In this document: one piece after another, positions 46,067-58,800 of the stretch
How the letters are laid out: each line of letters begins with the position of its first letter
Numbering within the stretch: the first letter of the stretch is position 1
From: Plasmodium brasilianum
Lineage: Eukaryota; Apicomplexa; Aconoidasida; Haemosporida; Plasmodiidae
DNA: 64,000 bases
Reading direction: 5' to 3'
NCBI RefSeq assembly: GCF_023973825.1
Contig: NC_090120.1
Span: 1,392,501 to 1,456,500 of the forward strand
Position numbers and translations under genes: made by a program
Notes under the pieces: model-generated
Seen by the model: the letters and a program-made list of their open reading frames with translations, nothing else
The model's database searches: none
What the model was told of the DNA's origin: nothing

Positions 46067-48079
46067 TTAGATAAGCATATTACATGAACATCGTAACGTA
46101 AAAACGCGAAAAAAAGGAGGCAAAGGTTTACGAGAAAACACAAAAAAATATTAACATAGTAAGTGAACATAAGTATATAATGTAAAATGAAAAATGAATT
46201 AACAAAATTTTTAATAAGTTAACCAAATTTACAACAAGTCGGAAATACTGCAAAAATTGAAGAAATTATAGAAAAGTACAAAAAATTTCAAAAAATTTAG
46301 TTCACCATAAAAACAACTAATTTTGAGACATTTTCTGCACCCAAAAAATGATAAAAATTGTGGAATACCATGAAGCATATAAATAACGTAAAAATTGTTT
46401 ATTTGATTTTTTTTTTTTTTTTGTAAAGAAAAAGGAGAATATGGCTAAACTTTATATCGTTTTTACCCAATTTTATCGCATTTATATTTACATTTACTGT
46501 GTGTTCAAAGGTTTATGCCTATAAGCATGTAATTTATATGTTTAAGTATACGTAGGTATTTGATAAGTTAGTACATATATACTGGTATGCTTGGTCGTAC
46601 GTATGTTAACGCATGTGCACTCTTTTTTCTCGCCGAATGCACATTTTATCATGTGTGTGTTGATTATCAATATACCTTTTTTTTCAACCCAAACGAAAAA
46701 AAAAAAAAATATATAAAATTAAAATTATGCAAGAAACTACCTTTTTGCTTTTACCTCTCCTATTATAGTTATGTTATATAATAACATACGCAAAACATAC
46801 TTTTTTCATTGAACTAAAGAAAAAAGAAAACAGGCTATTAGATAATATTTTTATCATATGGTTAATCAAAACCTATGTCGAAATTCTTTGGAAATGTTGT
46901 TAATCTGTATTAATATATATGTGTAGTGACAACTGATATACAAATCAGTTAAGCTCTAAATATTATTCATGCTCCGTATGCATAGGCATAAAATGTTTTA
47001 TTTCTTCAATTACTTGCGCATAATAAATAGTAATCTTTTTTTTCGTGGTTAAAAAAAAAGGATGAAGTAGTAGTTATATATTTTTTCTGAGCAGTTCATG
47101 TGACAAATTAACAATATTCCTTTCCTTTAATCGTAGCTGCTGCGGATGATGTTGCTGCTGATCATGTTACTGTATGTAGGGAAGTAAAATTAAAACAAAA
47201 ATAAAATGCTTCATAAGAAATGAAATAAAAAAAAAAATGCGAAATTTAACGCTGTGATTATCAAAAGAAAAACAATTTTTTTCATTCCCTCTTAAAAATA
47301 GTTCAAAATTAAGGCAGTCGGGTTTTCTTTTTCCCTTTAAAGGAACTTACACACATATTTACACATATATATATATATGCATACATAAGAATGTATATAT
47401 ACATACATATATATAGATAGATATAGATACAAGAGAATTAAAAAGAAATATTGTAAAAGAGAGCTTCTAAATATACGTAGTTACGTATTATTAACCATGA
47501 TGATAATAAAATGTTACCATTTGGTTTATACACATGGACCAATTATTTTAAGAGGTAATCTATGAAAAAATTGTACGCACCTATTTTCATGCATGTACTG
47601 TTCATAATATTGTAACTCTTGTTAATGTGACATCAAAATAAAAAAAAAAAAAAAAAAAGTAACTGTTCACAAAGCATTTACTTTCTTTTTAATTTTTTTT
47701 TTTTTTTTTTTTTTTTTGCTCTTATTGTCCTATTAACTAAAAAAAAAAAAGATATTGCCAACTGCTTTTTGGTTTTCTTCTTCTTTTTAATTTGCTCATA
47801 TAGACTTTTTTCGAACAGTTTATAATGGGTACTTTTTTAGACTTAAATATCTTTACACATTTTTATATTGTTTTTTGGGTTTTTCATGTACTTTTTAAAC
47901 ATATACTTACATTATTATTATCAATTTGTTACCTATTGTACGTTTTTTGTATATTTTTTTATGTTTTATTTATTCATTTATTTTATACATGTGTGTGCTG
48001 TTTTTACCTTAACTTGGCAGGAAAAAAAAAAAAAGGTGTTTTTATGCTGTGAGAAAAAAAAACAAAATAAAACAAACAA

Positions 48080-48235
48080 ACAAGTAAATAAGTAAATAAG
48101 TAAATACGTAAATAAATAAATAAGTAAATAAGTAAATAAATAAATAAGTAAATAAGTAAATAAGTAAATAAATAAATAAGTAAATAAGTAAATAAGTAAA
48201 TAAGTAAATAAGTAAATACATAAATATATAAATAT
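48080..48235. repeat. 8-bp repeat AAGTAAAT
   Basis: About 18 units of AAGTAAAT with AAATAAAT variants. Confidence 0.85.
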
Positions 48236-48364
48236 ACAGATATATAGCAAAGGAAAAGAACAGGATAGAAAGGAAGAGCGAATAAAGTGAACTGAAAAAA
48301 AAAATGAAAAAAAAATAACAGAAAAAAAGGGAGAAATAAAACACAAAAAATGCAAAATAGAAGA

Positions 48365-48580
48365 AAATTGGAAAAAATTGGAGAACTGGGAAAATTGAAG
48401 AAACTGGAAAAAATAGTAAAAAATGGAAAAAATAGTAAAAAATGGAAAAAATAGAAAAAAATGGAAAAAATAGAAAAAAATGGAAAAAATTGAAAAAATT
48501 GAAAAAATAGAAAAAATTGGAAAAATAGAAAAAATTGGAAAAAATGGATAAAATTGGAAAATATAGGAATAAGTGAAATG
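48365..48580. repeat. A-rich GGAAAAAATAG-type repeat
   Basis: Irregular units of 9-18 bp of the form TGGAAAAAATAGAAAAAA. The plus strand is almost pure purine apart from isolated T. Confidence 0.75.
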
Positions 48581-49370
48581 CAGGAATTCAAACATAATGA
48601 AAAAAAAAAAAAAAGAAAATTAAATTTTAAACAAAGAAAAGAACGATAACATTTGACACGATAAATTTTATATTAAAAATATACATTTTGTTTTACCCAT
48701 CTTATATACATATATATATTTATATGTACTTGTACATATATGATAAAATTTCTTTTTTATAATATTTCATTAGAGTAGTGAAGTTTGTTTTAAAATATAA
48801 CTAAATGTGTTCATAATTATCTTTTACTTTTTTCCCGAAAATAAAAATTACAAATATATGAATGCAACATGTACATAATATATATATATTTATATATACA
48901 TATATATATATATATGTATGTAAATGTACGAAATGATTTGTTGTATTATTTTCTTTTGTTTTCCCCTTAATTTTGTGCACTTTCTTTAGTTATATATAAT
49001 AATAATAATGAAGCATCTTGTTTTTTTCGTCTTTTTTGTTTAAGCAAATGAAGACACCTTTTTCACCATAGTAACAGTAATTATGCTCATTTGAACAAAA
49101 GTGATATAATATTTTTTTTTTTTGTTATTACTTTTCTTTTATATCGTCTATGCATGTATAATATATATTTTCATGGGGTTTCTTTTTTTTTTTCATTTTT
49201 TTGTGTTTCTTGTAATACATACACAATTTACATATACACCCGTACATACATTGACTAGTATATTTGCATATATATACTGACTAGTATATTTTTTTGTACA
49301 CTAACTAGTTCATTTGCCTATACACTTATTAGTGCATATGCCTATATACTGACTAGTACAGTAGCCTATA

Positions 49371-49735
49371 CAATAACTAGCACATATGCATATACAATAA
49401 CTAGCACATATGCATATACAATAACTAGCACATATGCATATACAATAACTAGCACATATGCATATACAATAACTAGCACATATGCATATACAATAACTAG
49501 CACATATGCATATACAATAACTAGCACATATGCATATACAATAACTAGCACATATGCATATACAATAACTAGCACATATGCATATACAATAACTAGCACA
49601 TATGCATATACAATAACTAGCACACTTGCATATACACTAACTAGCACAATTGAATATACATACACTAACTAGCACATTTGAATATACATACACTAACTAG
49701 CACATTTGCATATACATACACTAACTAGCACATTT
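49371..49735. repeat. 24-bp tandem repeat with internal palindrome
   Basis: About 12 near-perfect copies of a 24-bp unit (AACTAGCACATATGCATATA plus CAAT), continuing as three or four longer degenerate copies with CACATTTG. Each perfect unit contains the palindrome ATATGCATAT and the sequence ACTAGC. Confidence 0.9.
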
Positions 49736-50396
49736 ACATATTCATCCAATTTCAATCCATGCCATCCCCTAGAAATATGAAGCGTATATATGTTTTTGCT
49801 ATATAAGAAATTTCGTATTTTATGGTTTTTCTGTTTCTGTTTCAGTTTCATTTTCTGCTTCTGAATTTAGAGTTAGTGCATACATTGTTTTTATATAGCA
49901 TGAACAGCATTTGCATAGTATAAATACATGTATGTATAAAACGAAGACTATTATTTTTTTATTTTCACTGTACTACATTTTTTCGTTACCTTATTTTATC
50001 ATGTTTACATTTATTTTATAGTATTTTAATTTATCATATTTTACTTTATCACATTTTACTTTATCATATTTTACTTTATCATATTTTAATATATTCTATC
50101 CTATTCTTATTTTATCATTATTATATTTTATATTTTATTATTTTATTTTATTTTTTTTTGTAATTCTAAAGTCCTTTTGCTATTTTTTTCGCCCTTTTTC
50201 TTTATTTTATATCATTATTTTGTTTTTTTTGCTCCATAGTGAATTTAAGAAAAGTTTTTTCAAAATTACATTATCTAATTGCTTGTTAAGTAAAACATGG
50301 TTTTATGTTTATTTTAGATTGGTATATATTTTTATGTGTATATACATATTTAAGTACATGCATATGCGTATGTACATGTATATGTATACATACGTA

Positions 50397-50437
<41 letters not shown>

Positions 50438-50710
50438 CTCCATTCATGGAAAAAGGAGGAAAGAAGAATTGTTTATTGATCGTCAATCTACACCGTCCTA
50501 TTCACAAATGAATTATACATGCACATATGTATTAAAATTTTAAAAATTTTATGAATATATAGAAATATATATTTATAAATATATATATATATAAATATAT
50601 ATATATATGTATATATGTACTAGTAGTCAAATTATCCCCTTAGCTGTATGCCATTTTATATACCCCTTATATTGAACACACTTGAACGTTCAAATTATTT
50701 AGAAACAAAC

Positions 50711-53700
50711 ATGAGCTCATCGGATTTAAATTTTTACATAAATAAACATAGAAAAGCGTATGAAGAGAGATTAAAGAAGGAGCAGCAAAATAAGGAGAAA
50801 AAAGAAAATTGTGCAGGCGAAAATGTGGTAGAAAATGTGGTAGAAAATGTGGTAGAAAATGTGGACAAAAATATGAATACAAACGTAAGCGCAAATGTGA
50901 ACAAACATGTGGTTGACAATGTGGGCACAAATGGAGACCATAATTCTGGTCAAAATGCCAATGAGGAAAGGAGACATTTAACAAAAGAAGAAAACTTAAA
51001 TCAGGGTGAGTATATTTAAAAAAAGAAAAGCGTGAAATAATTACGGTTTCATGTGAATGCATAAAATATGTATATACATTATGTGCATAATTCTGTACAT
51101 GCATATATATTCTGTTTATACTGTGCTATACATACATGTGTACACTAAGGTGTTTTAATTTTTTACTGCTCGAACTTCCTTTTTCTGGATATTCCAATAA
51201 ACGATTTTTCTGTTGTTATGTTATTCCCACTATGCAGTTGATTCTGATTTTTTGTATGCCCTTAAATTGAATGAGACATTAAACGGCCCTTCAGAAAATA
51301 TGAACGGTTCAGGTGAAAATTTATTAAACAATACAAGTACATCAAATAGTGAATATAAGGCTATAAGTCCAAATGATCATAATGAAGATAATGTTAGAAA
51401 ACCAGACAGTTCCTATGTTGAGTGCCTTTTGGGGAATAACGAATTAATGCCATTTGGTGTAAACTACAGCACCAGAAATGGTAATTTGAAGTCAAGTTTT
51501 TTAAATAGTAATAGATCGGGAGGAAACCATAACCTTAATCAAAATATTAGTAGTAACATTAGAAATAATATTAGTAGTAATATTAGTAGTAATATTAATA
51601 GTAATATTAATAGTAACATTAGTAGTAATATTAGTAGTAATATTAGTAGTAATATTAGTAATAGCAATTTAAGAGCACATAACAATCGAGGGCAGAATAA
51701 TCGCATGAGCACCAATTGTCCCATTGTCAACAACCATAACAGTAGAGACATCTTTAACATGAGCGATAATTATCACATAGGAAGCAGATACCACATGGGG
51801 AGTAGTAACCACTTGCGCAGCAATTATCACATCATTGACAATTACTACATTATGGACAATTTCCACATGAGCAACAACTATGGTTTTACGAACAGTTACA
51901 ACATTAACGACAATTATCATGTTAGAGGTAACTACCACATTAGAGATAACAACCATAACGATAACTTCCATATCAACGATAACTTCCATATCAACGATAA
52001 CTTCCATATCAATGATAACATCCACATCAATGATAACTTCCATATAAACGATAACTACCATATCAATGATAACATCCATATCAATGATAACTTCCATATC
52101 AACGATAACTACCACATCAGCGATAACTACCACATCAGCGATAACTACCGCATCAGCGATAACTACCGCATCAGCGATAACTACCGCATCAGCGATAACT
52201 ACCACATCAGCGATAACTACCGCATCAGCGATAACTACCGCATCAGCGATAACTACCGCATCAGCGATAACTACCATATCAATGACTACATTTCCATAAA
52301 TTCTGATGACGAAATTTTGCATAGGTCCATTAATAGCAGGTCGAGGGATAATTTAACAACGTACAAAGGAGAAAGCGAAGATGTGTATAGTGTGAATGAT
52401 GAAAATTTATCGCTAACGCCAAAGCAGAATAAAAAACATGTAGGGGAAGTTGACAGTGTTGGTAGAAATGGGCAAATAAATGCAGCAGATGCCATATGTG
52501 AAGAGATGAATGGGATAAATAGAAAAGAGAAGGAAATAAACGTCATCTGTGATAGTGCTAATAATGATGGTATACAATGCAATAGTAATATTTACCCTCC
52601 TTTAAACGACTATGCATGCAATCGTGGTAGTTACAACGATCAAGAAAGTAGCTCAATTGAAGAATTGCATATAGACGGGAAGGATTCGGGGTGTAAAAAA
52701 AATAAGATTAATTGTTCATCTAAAGATTTTGAAATACATGGTGAAAATGATATAATAGAATATAAAAATCGAATAAAGGAAGGGGGGAATTTAAATAATT
52801 CACCTGCACGTTCAGGTGATAGTATGCAATATGAGCGTATTGATAAAGGACATCATGAATACAGTGAAGAGTTAATGAATAATAGGAAAGTGAACGAAGA
52901 TGGGAATAAGAAGAATTGTAGTTCGTCCGGAAGTTATGAAAGAAAAGTAGATAATGAGGAGAGGGAAAGGAATAAAGAAAAGCAGAACGAAACGCAGAAC
53001 GAAACGCAGAACGAAACGCAGAACGAAACGCAGAACGAAACGCAGAACGAAACGCAGAACGATAACGCATTACATATGAATACTACAAAAACGAAAAATA
53101 TAAAAGAGAGTGGAAAAAAAAAAAGATTTAAAGATAAAAACATCCTTCTTATTAATGGCTCCCATAATGGTAGTGACAACTTTTGTGAAAATTCAAAAAC
53201 ATCTCCTTACAGTTTGAGGGGTATAAAGAATGAAAAAGATGATAAAAAAAAATTAAGTAATAATAGAGAAACGTTTTATGATACTAACGATTTCGAAAGT
53301 AAAGGGATGAATCCTTATATGTGGGGAGGAGATGCTATCAGTGTTACGTTGCACAGTGAGAACGGCATGAATAATAGAGTTGTTAGGGAAAGTGGAAAGA
53401 AGGTAGAAGGAGTTCATGATGTCAGCAGTGATAATGGAAGTAGTAAGGATAAGGGCCCCTTAGATATAGATAGCATTTGCAGGGGAAGGGTTGATAGCAA
53501 TGGTGGTGCATCTAATAACATGGATTCGTGTGTTACATTATCTAAAGAGAAGTATTTTCCTAATGGGTATGTAGAAAAAAAAAAAGAAACTTTACATGGA
53601 AAGGGTGAGGGTATTATCTTAAATAAAAGGAAACCTATTTTTTTTTCTACAAATAATAAATATAACAATGATGAAAGAAGAGAAGGAGGTGAGTACTCAA

Positions 53701-55262
53701 ACAGTAAGTTTAACGAATTAATTTATAACAGTGTAAATTCATCTTACAAAAATGAAGCATATGGTAATAATGTAAATTATATGATGAACAAGGAAATTAT
53801 GACAAGGAATGGTAGCAGTTTTGTGAAAGATAATAGTAGTAATGGGATAAATAGTTTAAATGTATATACATGTAACGATGCAATAATTAATGTAGATAGA
53901 ACATCAAATATATTGATAGATGAGGATTATAAGTACAGCATAATTGAAGACAGACATAAATATGATAAGGCAAATGTGAGAAGCAAACATTTGGGTAATA
54001 TTAGTAGTAGTAATGGTAATAATATGAGTAGTAGTAAAGATAATAATATGAGTAGTAGTAAAGATAATAATATGAGTAGTAGTAATGATAATAATATGAG
54101 TAGTAGTAAAGATAATAATATGAGTAGTAGTAATGATAATAATAATATTAGTAGCAATGATAATAATATTAGTAGTAGTAATAATGCCATTTGTAGTTAT
54201 TATAAACAAGGACATACGCGCTCTAAATCGAAGGATAAAAATTGGAAAGACGTAAACTATTATAATGTAATGAATAATAAGGCAAATAACGACGATGGTT
54301 CATGTCAAATAGGTAATTTGAAAATAAACAGTACGATTTCCGGTGGGATGAAAATGGAAGCAATGCGCAATGAGAGAAACGCAAATGGGGAAAAAGCAGC
54401 AACCATGGTCGATACGGTTGACATGGTTGATGTGACTGGCCTGACTGGCATGATTGATGGAAATAATGGGGTGCATGGAAATTCGGACAGAATTTTATAT
54501 GATGAAACAGCAGTAATATTTGATGAAGAAGGATTTAACAGAGACAGCAAGCATTTAAATGAGTCAAGTAGGAACAGTGATGTGTACATCTATGGAGAGA
54601 AAAAACAGCATAGTAGTAAAATTGATAAGCAGCATGCCGTAAGTAATAATTGGAACAGTATGAATAATATGAATAATAATAATAATTTGAATAATAATAA
54701 TATGTATAATAATAATATGCATAATAATAATATGCATAATAATAATATGCATAATAATAATATGCATAATAGTAGTAATAGTAATACCTACAACGGCGAA
54801 AGTAAATCTAAGATAAAAAAAAAATATTTGACTTATTACCCATATGATAGGTCGTTCAACAAGTCGAGTGGAATAAATGCGAATAAATTGTATAACGATA
54901 GTCCGAATGACTACCCTATTTGCTCGTCAAATGATGTAAAGGTATTATCACAGCCTGACGTATATACCTTAGATGATAAAGGTGCAACTAGCGATGGTAA
55001 CGATTTAATGAAAATGCCAAATCAATACCATGATGTTGATGGGGATGCTTATAATGGTGAATACACTAATGTAAATGAAAATATTATAAACGGAGTTACG
55101 TACGATATAGATGGCGATAATAATAATGTAGTACAAAATTTTAACCAAGGCGTAGATAATACTGTTATTCCCCATACTGTTTCAAGTGAAGAAGGGGAGA
55201 GCGCAAATGATGAAGATTTTAATGTCCAGCAAGCAATCATCAACAGTTTGATTGATTTGTAA
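50711..55262 (+). CDS. Giant Asn-rich protein with C-terminal UIM-like motif
   Basis: Exons are 50711-51005 and 51238-55262; the donor GGTGAGTAT and acceptor TATGCAG join in phase (NQ|VDSDF), giving 1439 residues. I prefer the ATG at 50711 (MSSSDLNFYINKHRKAYEERL), but the one at 50648 is in frame. I do not recognise a family. Most of the protein is low complexity: ENVV repeats in exon 1, NISS at about 110-150, an 18-bp-based HISDNY/RISDNY array at about 337-449, NETQ repeats at about 680-706, MSSSKDNN at about 1022-1079 and NNNMHN at about 1242-1276. The last residues, DEDFNVQQAIINSLIDL, fit the ubiquitin-interacting motif pattern (acidic cluster, then A-x-x-x-S-x-x-acidic). The segment VDSDFLYALKLNETL at the exon junction is a possible second short ubiquitin-binding helix. 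A ubiquitin-linked role is inferred only. Confidence 0.85.
51955..52290. repeat. 18-bp coding repeat (HISDNY/RISDNY)
   Basis: About 18-19 units of 18 bp (GATAACTACCGCATCAGC and variants) in the Asn-rich gene. Early units read NDNFHI, later ones SDNYHI or SDNYRI, showing blockwise homogenisation. Confidence 0.9.
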
Positions 55263-55834
55263 AATAACTGGGCAAAGACGTCGAAAGAAACAGAAGCAGC
55301 AACAGCAACAAAAACTACTGGAAGTTGGGAAAACATCTTCCTCATTTAAAGAATTAGTATTTAATTAGTTAACGCATATGTAAACCCGTTATACAGATAA
55401 TTGTGTGTGGGTACACATACATGTGCGTATGTGTAAGCATATCATATAAAGCACACTACACAATTGTAGTATCAGAAGTAGTAGGTGTGCTTTTTTTTTT
55501 TTTTTTTTTTCGTAGTTTTTTCGCGCATTAACTCTTACACGCGCAGTTTTATACATTTTAAGGTACGTTTCATTTAATTTGTTTTTACATCATCATTTTT
55601 TACTTAACTTTAAAAACATTTTTAAAAATAAAATTTTGATGTTTTTTCATAAAAATGATAGCTACGTAAAATGGCGAAGTTTTGCATAAACGTGAAGGTA
55701 AATAAACAAAAAAAACAAAGCTCAAAGATGACAGATCAGAAATCAAAAGAGATCAGAAGATCTCGGAAAAGCTAAAAAATATCTATAAAATAAAAACAAA
55801 AGAAAATTAAAAAAAATAAAATTTCCTTTCCCGG
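55263..55834. other. Convergent intergenic region
   Basis: About 570 bp between two genes that face each other. It contains a T run of about 20 at 55491-55510 and no recognisable gene. Confidence 0.6.
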
Positions 55835-58800
55835 TCATATAAAATTCGGAATAATATTACCTGTGCAGGAAGAAAAAAAAAAGAAAATATAGAAATGGTC
55901 AAATGGAACAGTACAGTTGTGTGAGTGGACACACATGCGTATGTACATGTACGTATGTATGTATATATGTATGTATGTACGTAGGTATGTACGTATGTAT
56001 GTATGTATGTATGTATGTATGTATGTATATATGTATGTACGTATGTATGTATATATGTATGTACGTATGTATGTTCATGTATATACAAAGTGCATATTAA
56101 TATGTGCGCGCTTCTTATTCCGAGTAACGCGCGATGCATGAGTTGATAAATGGCTCTTACTTTCCGAGGAGAAGAAACCTTCTTCCGCGTAATATTTTAG
56201 TATATCCCTGCAAGTTATGTAAGGGGAGTATTTCTCAGGAACAAGTGGAATTTCTTCATATTTTGATATGAGTATATTTTTAAAAGAAAACAGGATCTCA
56301 ATTTTTCTAAGAATTATATATCGTAGAATTTGCGCATGGACAGCATATATTACATATAAAATAATGTGTAAAATAAATAATCCTATTAAAAAGTAGTTTG
56401 CTTTTGTTATTAAAATTTGTATACTTTTAAATAATATAATAACTAATATGTTGACCCAAGTGAAACTGTTTATATTGTCTATCAACAGGATATTGCTTAG
56501 TGTGTTCTTTCCGAATAGCAAGATGTTTAAGTTTATCGGGGCATACGAGTACTTACACAAAAGGAACAAAATGTACACGCTGACTGAGTACCTCAGCTCA
56601 TCCTTCCTGCTCTCTCCAGCTGTTGAAAAGAAACGTGAATGAAGCAACGATGAGGGAGGAAAAAAAGAGTATTCTTATGAATGCGAGAAATAAAAATAAA
56701 ACATATATAGCTAAAATGTAAATTCACACGTAAGGCGAAAAATAACACGCACATAAAAAACAAAAATAAAACATGCACATGTAAGGCGAAAAAAAAAAAT
56801 TACATAAACAGATGAACTGTATGTGTACATGAATTCGATTCTTCCTTACCCCTTCTGTGGTTCCTGTAGTAGTACACGTATTTGAAATTGAAAAGAATTC
56901 TGGAAAATAAGGAAAAATGCTTGAGAATAGATATAAAACAATGAGCATTGAAAAGGATGAGATAGTAATACTCAAAATGGTAATTCAACTTCCTTATATT
57001 CTGTTTATAATAAATATAATCTTTGTTATATATATTTCCATTGAAGGTGTAAAAGAACAAAATAAATTGTTTCAAAGAAAAATAAAAAGATAAATGACTT
57101 ATAGCATTAAATATGGATACGTATAAGATATCAAAAAAAGTAGATGTTTTAATAAATATAAGAAAATGCATAATAAAATATGCAATACATGCATAAAAAT
57201 AAATTTTGTCAACAATGAATATTTCTTCCCATTTTAGTTTAAATATGTTATTAGGTAAATCTATATCAATATATCCTTTAGTTAAGTTTTTATTATTATT
57301 ATAAGTAGAAGAGCTAATTACACTTTCTGTATCTCTATTAATATAATTAATATCTATGGTATGAGGCGGTAATATCATATCTGGGTAATTAGTTAAATCA
57401 AAACTACCAGGAAAGGACAAAACATTATCTGAACTGTTTTTCATCGGAATATTATTCATATAAATTAAATTCTGATCATTTACAAATACATGATGACTTA
57501 ATAATATAAAAATAAAAAATACAGTGATACCAATTTTTAAAAAATAATCCAGTAGTATTATAAACATAAATCGAAAATTTGTAATATAAGAAAATATCAA
57601 CTTATCATCAAAATATACAAAATTCGAACAGTTCAATTTTTTGAATAAAAAATTACACAAGGCTGAAATGTGATCTCGTATTTTAAAGTGGTAAATAGGA
57701 ATCTCTCTTTTATATTTTAGTTTATATATTAAATTGACAAATTTGCGGTACTCTCTTCGTAGCCTTATTCTTTCTTTCCAGGTTAGTTTTATTCCTGTCT
57801 TGTTCCCCTTCGCCCGCTTGTCCTCATTGAGCCATCCGCTACTGTGCGTTATGTTTTCCTCGTTAACTCGCTCATCATGCGGGCTTTTTTCATTTTCGTT
57901 GTTCAAGAACAGATTATTGTTGAGGAGAGAATCGCCATTGGAGTTCCTTTCTAAAATTATTTTTTTTTTATACTCCTTAAATTCTTCCTTAAATATGTAT
58001 AGTACTTCATTTTCTTTTTTTCTCTTTTTTTTTTTTTTTTTGTTTTTTTTTTTTTAATTTTTTCCTTTATCTTCTTGAGACCAAGTTCTTTCTTACTTTT
58101 CTCATTGCTGATATCATTAGAATCTTTATTTTTCAATACGCGGAAAAAATTCTGGTATTTCCTCTTCAGATATAAATCATGCTCCTCGCTACTATGACTT
58201 ATCGTACGTCTTCCAAAGGATAATAGTGCCTTCTTTTTTTCATTTTCATTTTCATTTTCATGTTCTTTTTCTTTTTCTTTTTCTTTTTCTTTTCTTTTTC
58301 TTTTTTTTTTTTTTCTTTCTTATCACATTTTGAATTTTTAAAATTTTCTGAATTTTCCCCTTTTCTGTAGCCAGTTGACTCGCTATCAAAATTTAAAATA
58401 TTATAGAAATGAAAATCAAGGTTGCTTTTATTTTTTTTATACTTCTCCTTTTCTATAAGTCTATATTCGTTTAATTTATACGATCGAAAAAGTAAAAATA
58501 AAATATTCTTCACGATGAGGCTGAGCAGTACCTTGTACTTGATGCAGAACAGGAGCCTGAAAAGGGAGGAGCAAAGCGCGCAAACATGCACGTGTGTATA
58601 GATGTATAGATGTATAGACGTATTTAATACGTGTAGACATGTACATATATGCGCATATGTTTATGTGGGAAACCACACTACAGATAGTTTTTTTTATTTG
58701 GAGCCATCCTGCAATTATGTAATTCATTTTGGCATATCCGGACTCTCCTGGCTCTTCTTTTTTTTGAATACTTATATGCACATCACTATGTAAAATCATG

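Larger units (their letters stand above)
46016..50710. other. 4.7 kb divergent intergenic region, no gene seen
   Basis: It separates the heads of the TPK gene (-) and the UIM-tailed gene (+), and begins with an A run of about 32 directly upstream of the TPK start. It contains T/A runs near 47692-47717, arrays at 48080-48235, 48365-48580 and 49371-49735, and TA tracts at 50398-50434. Phe-rich minus-strand frames at 47978-48595 are translations of A-rich repeats and are not accepted as genes. Confidence 0.55.

Noticed and set aside
47978..48595. Minus-strand Phe/Ile-rich frames over 195-205 codons
   Set aside because: They derive from A-rich 8- to 18-bp repeats; the same is true of all three frames, and no conserved segment is present.
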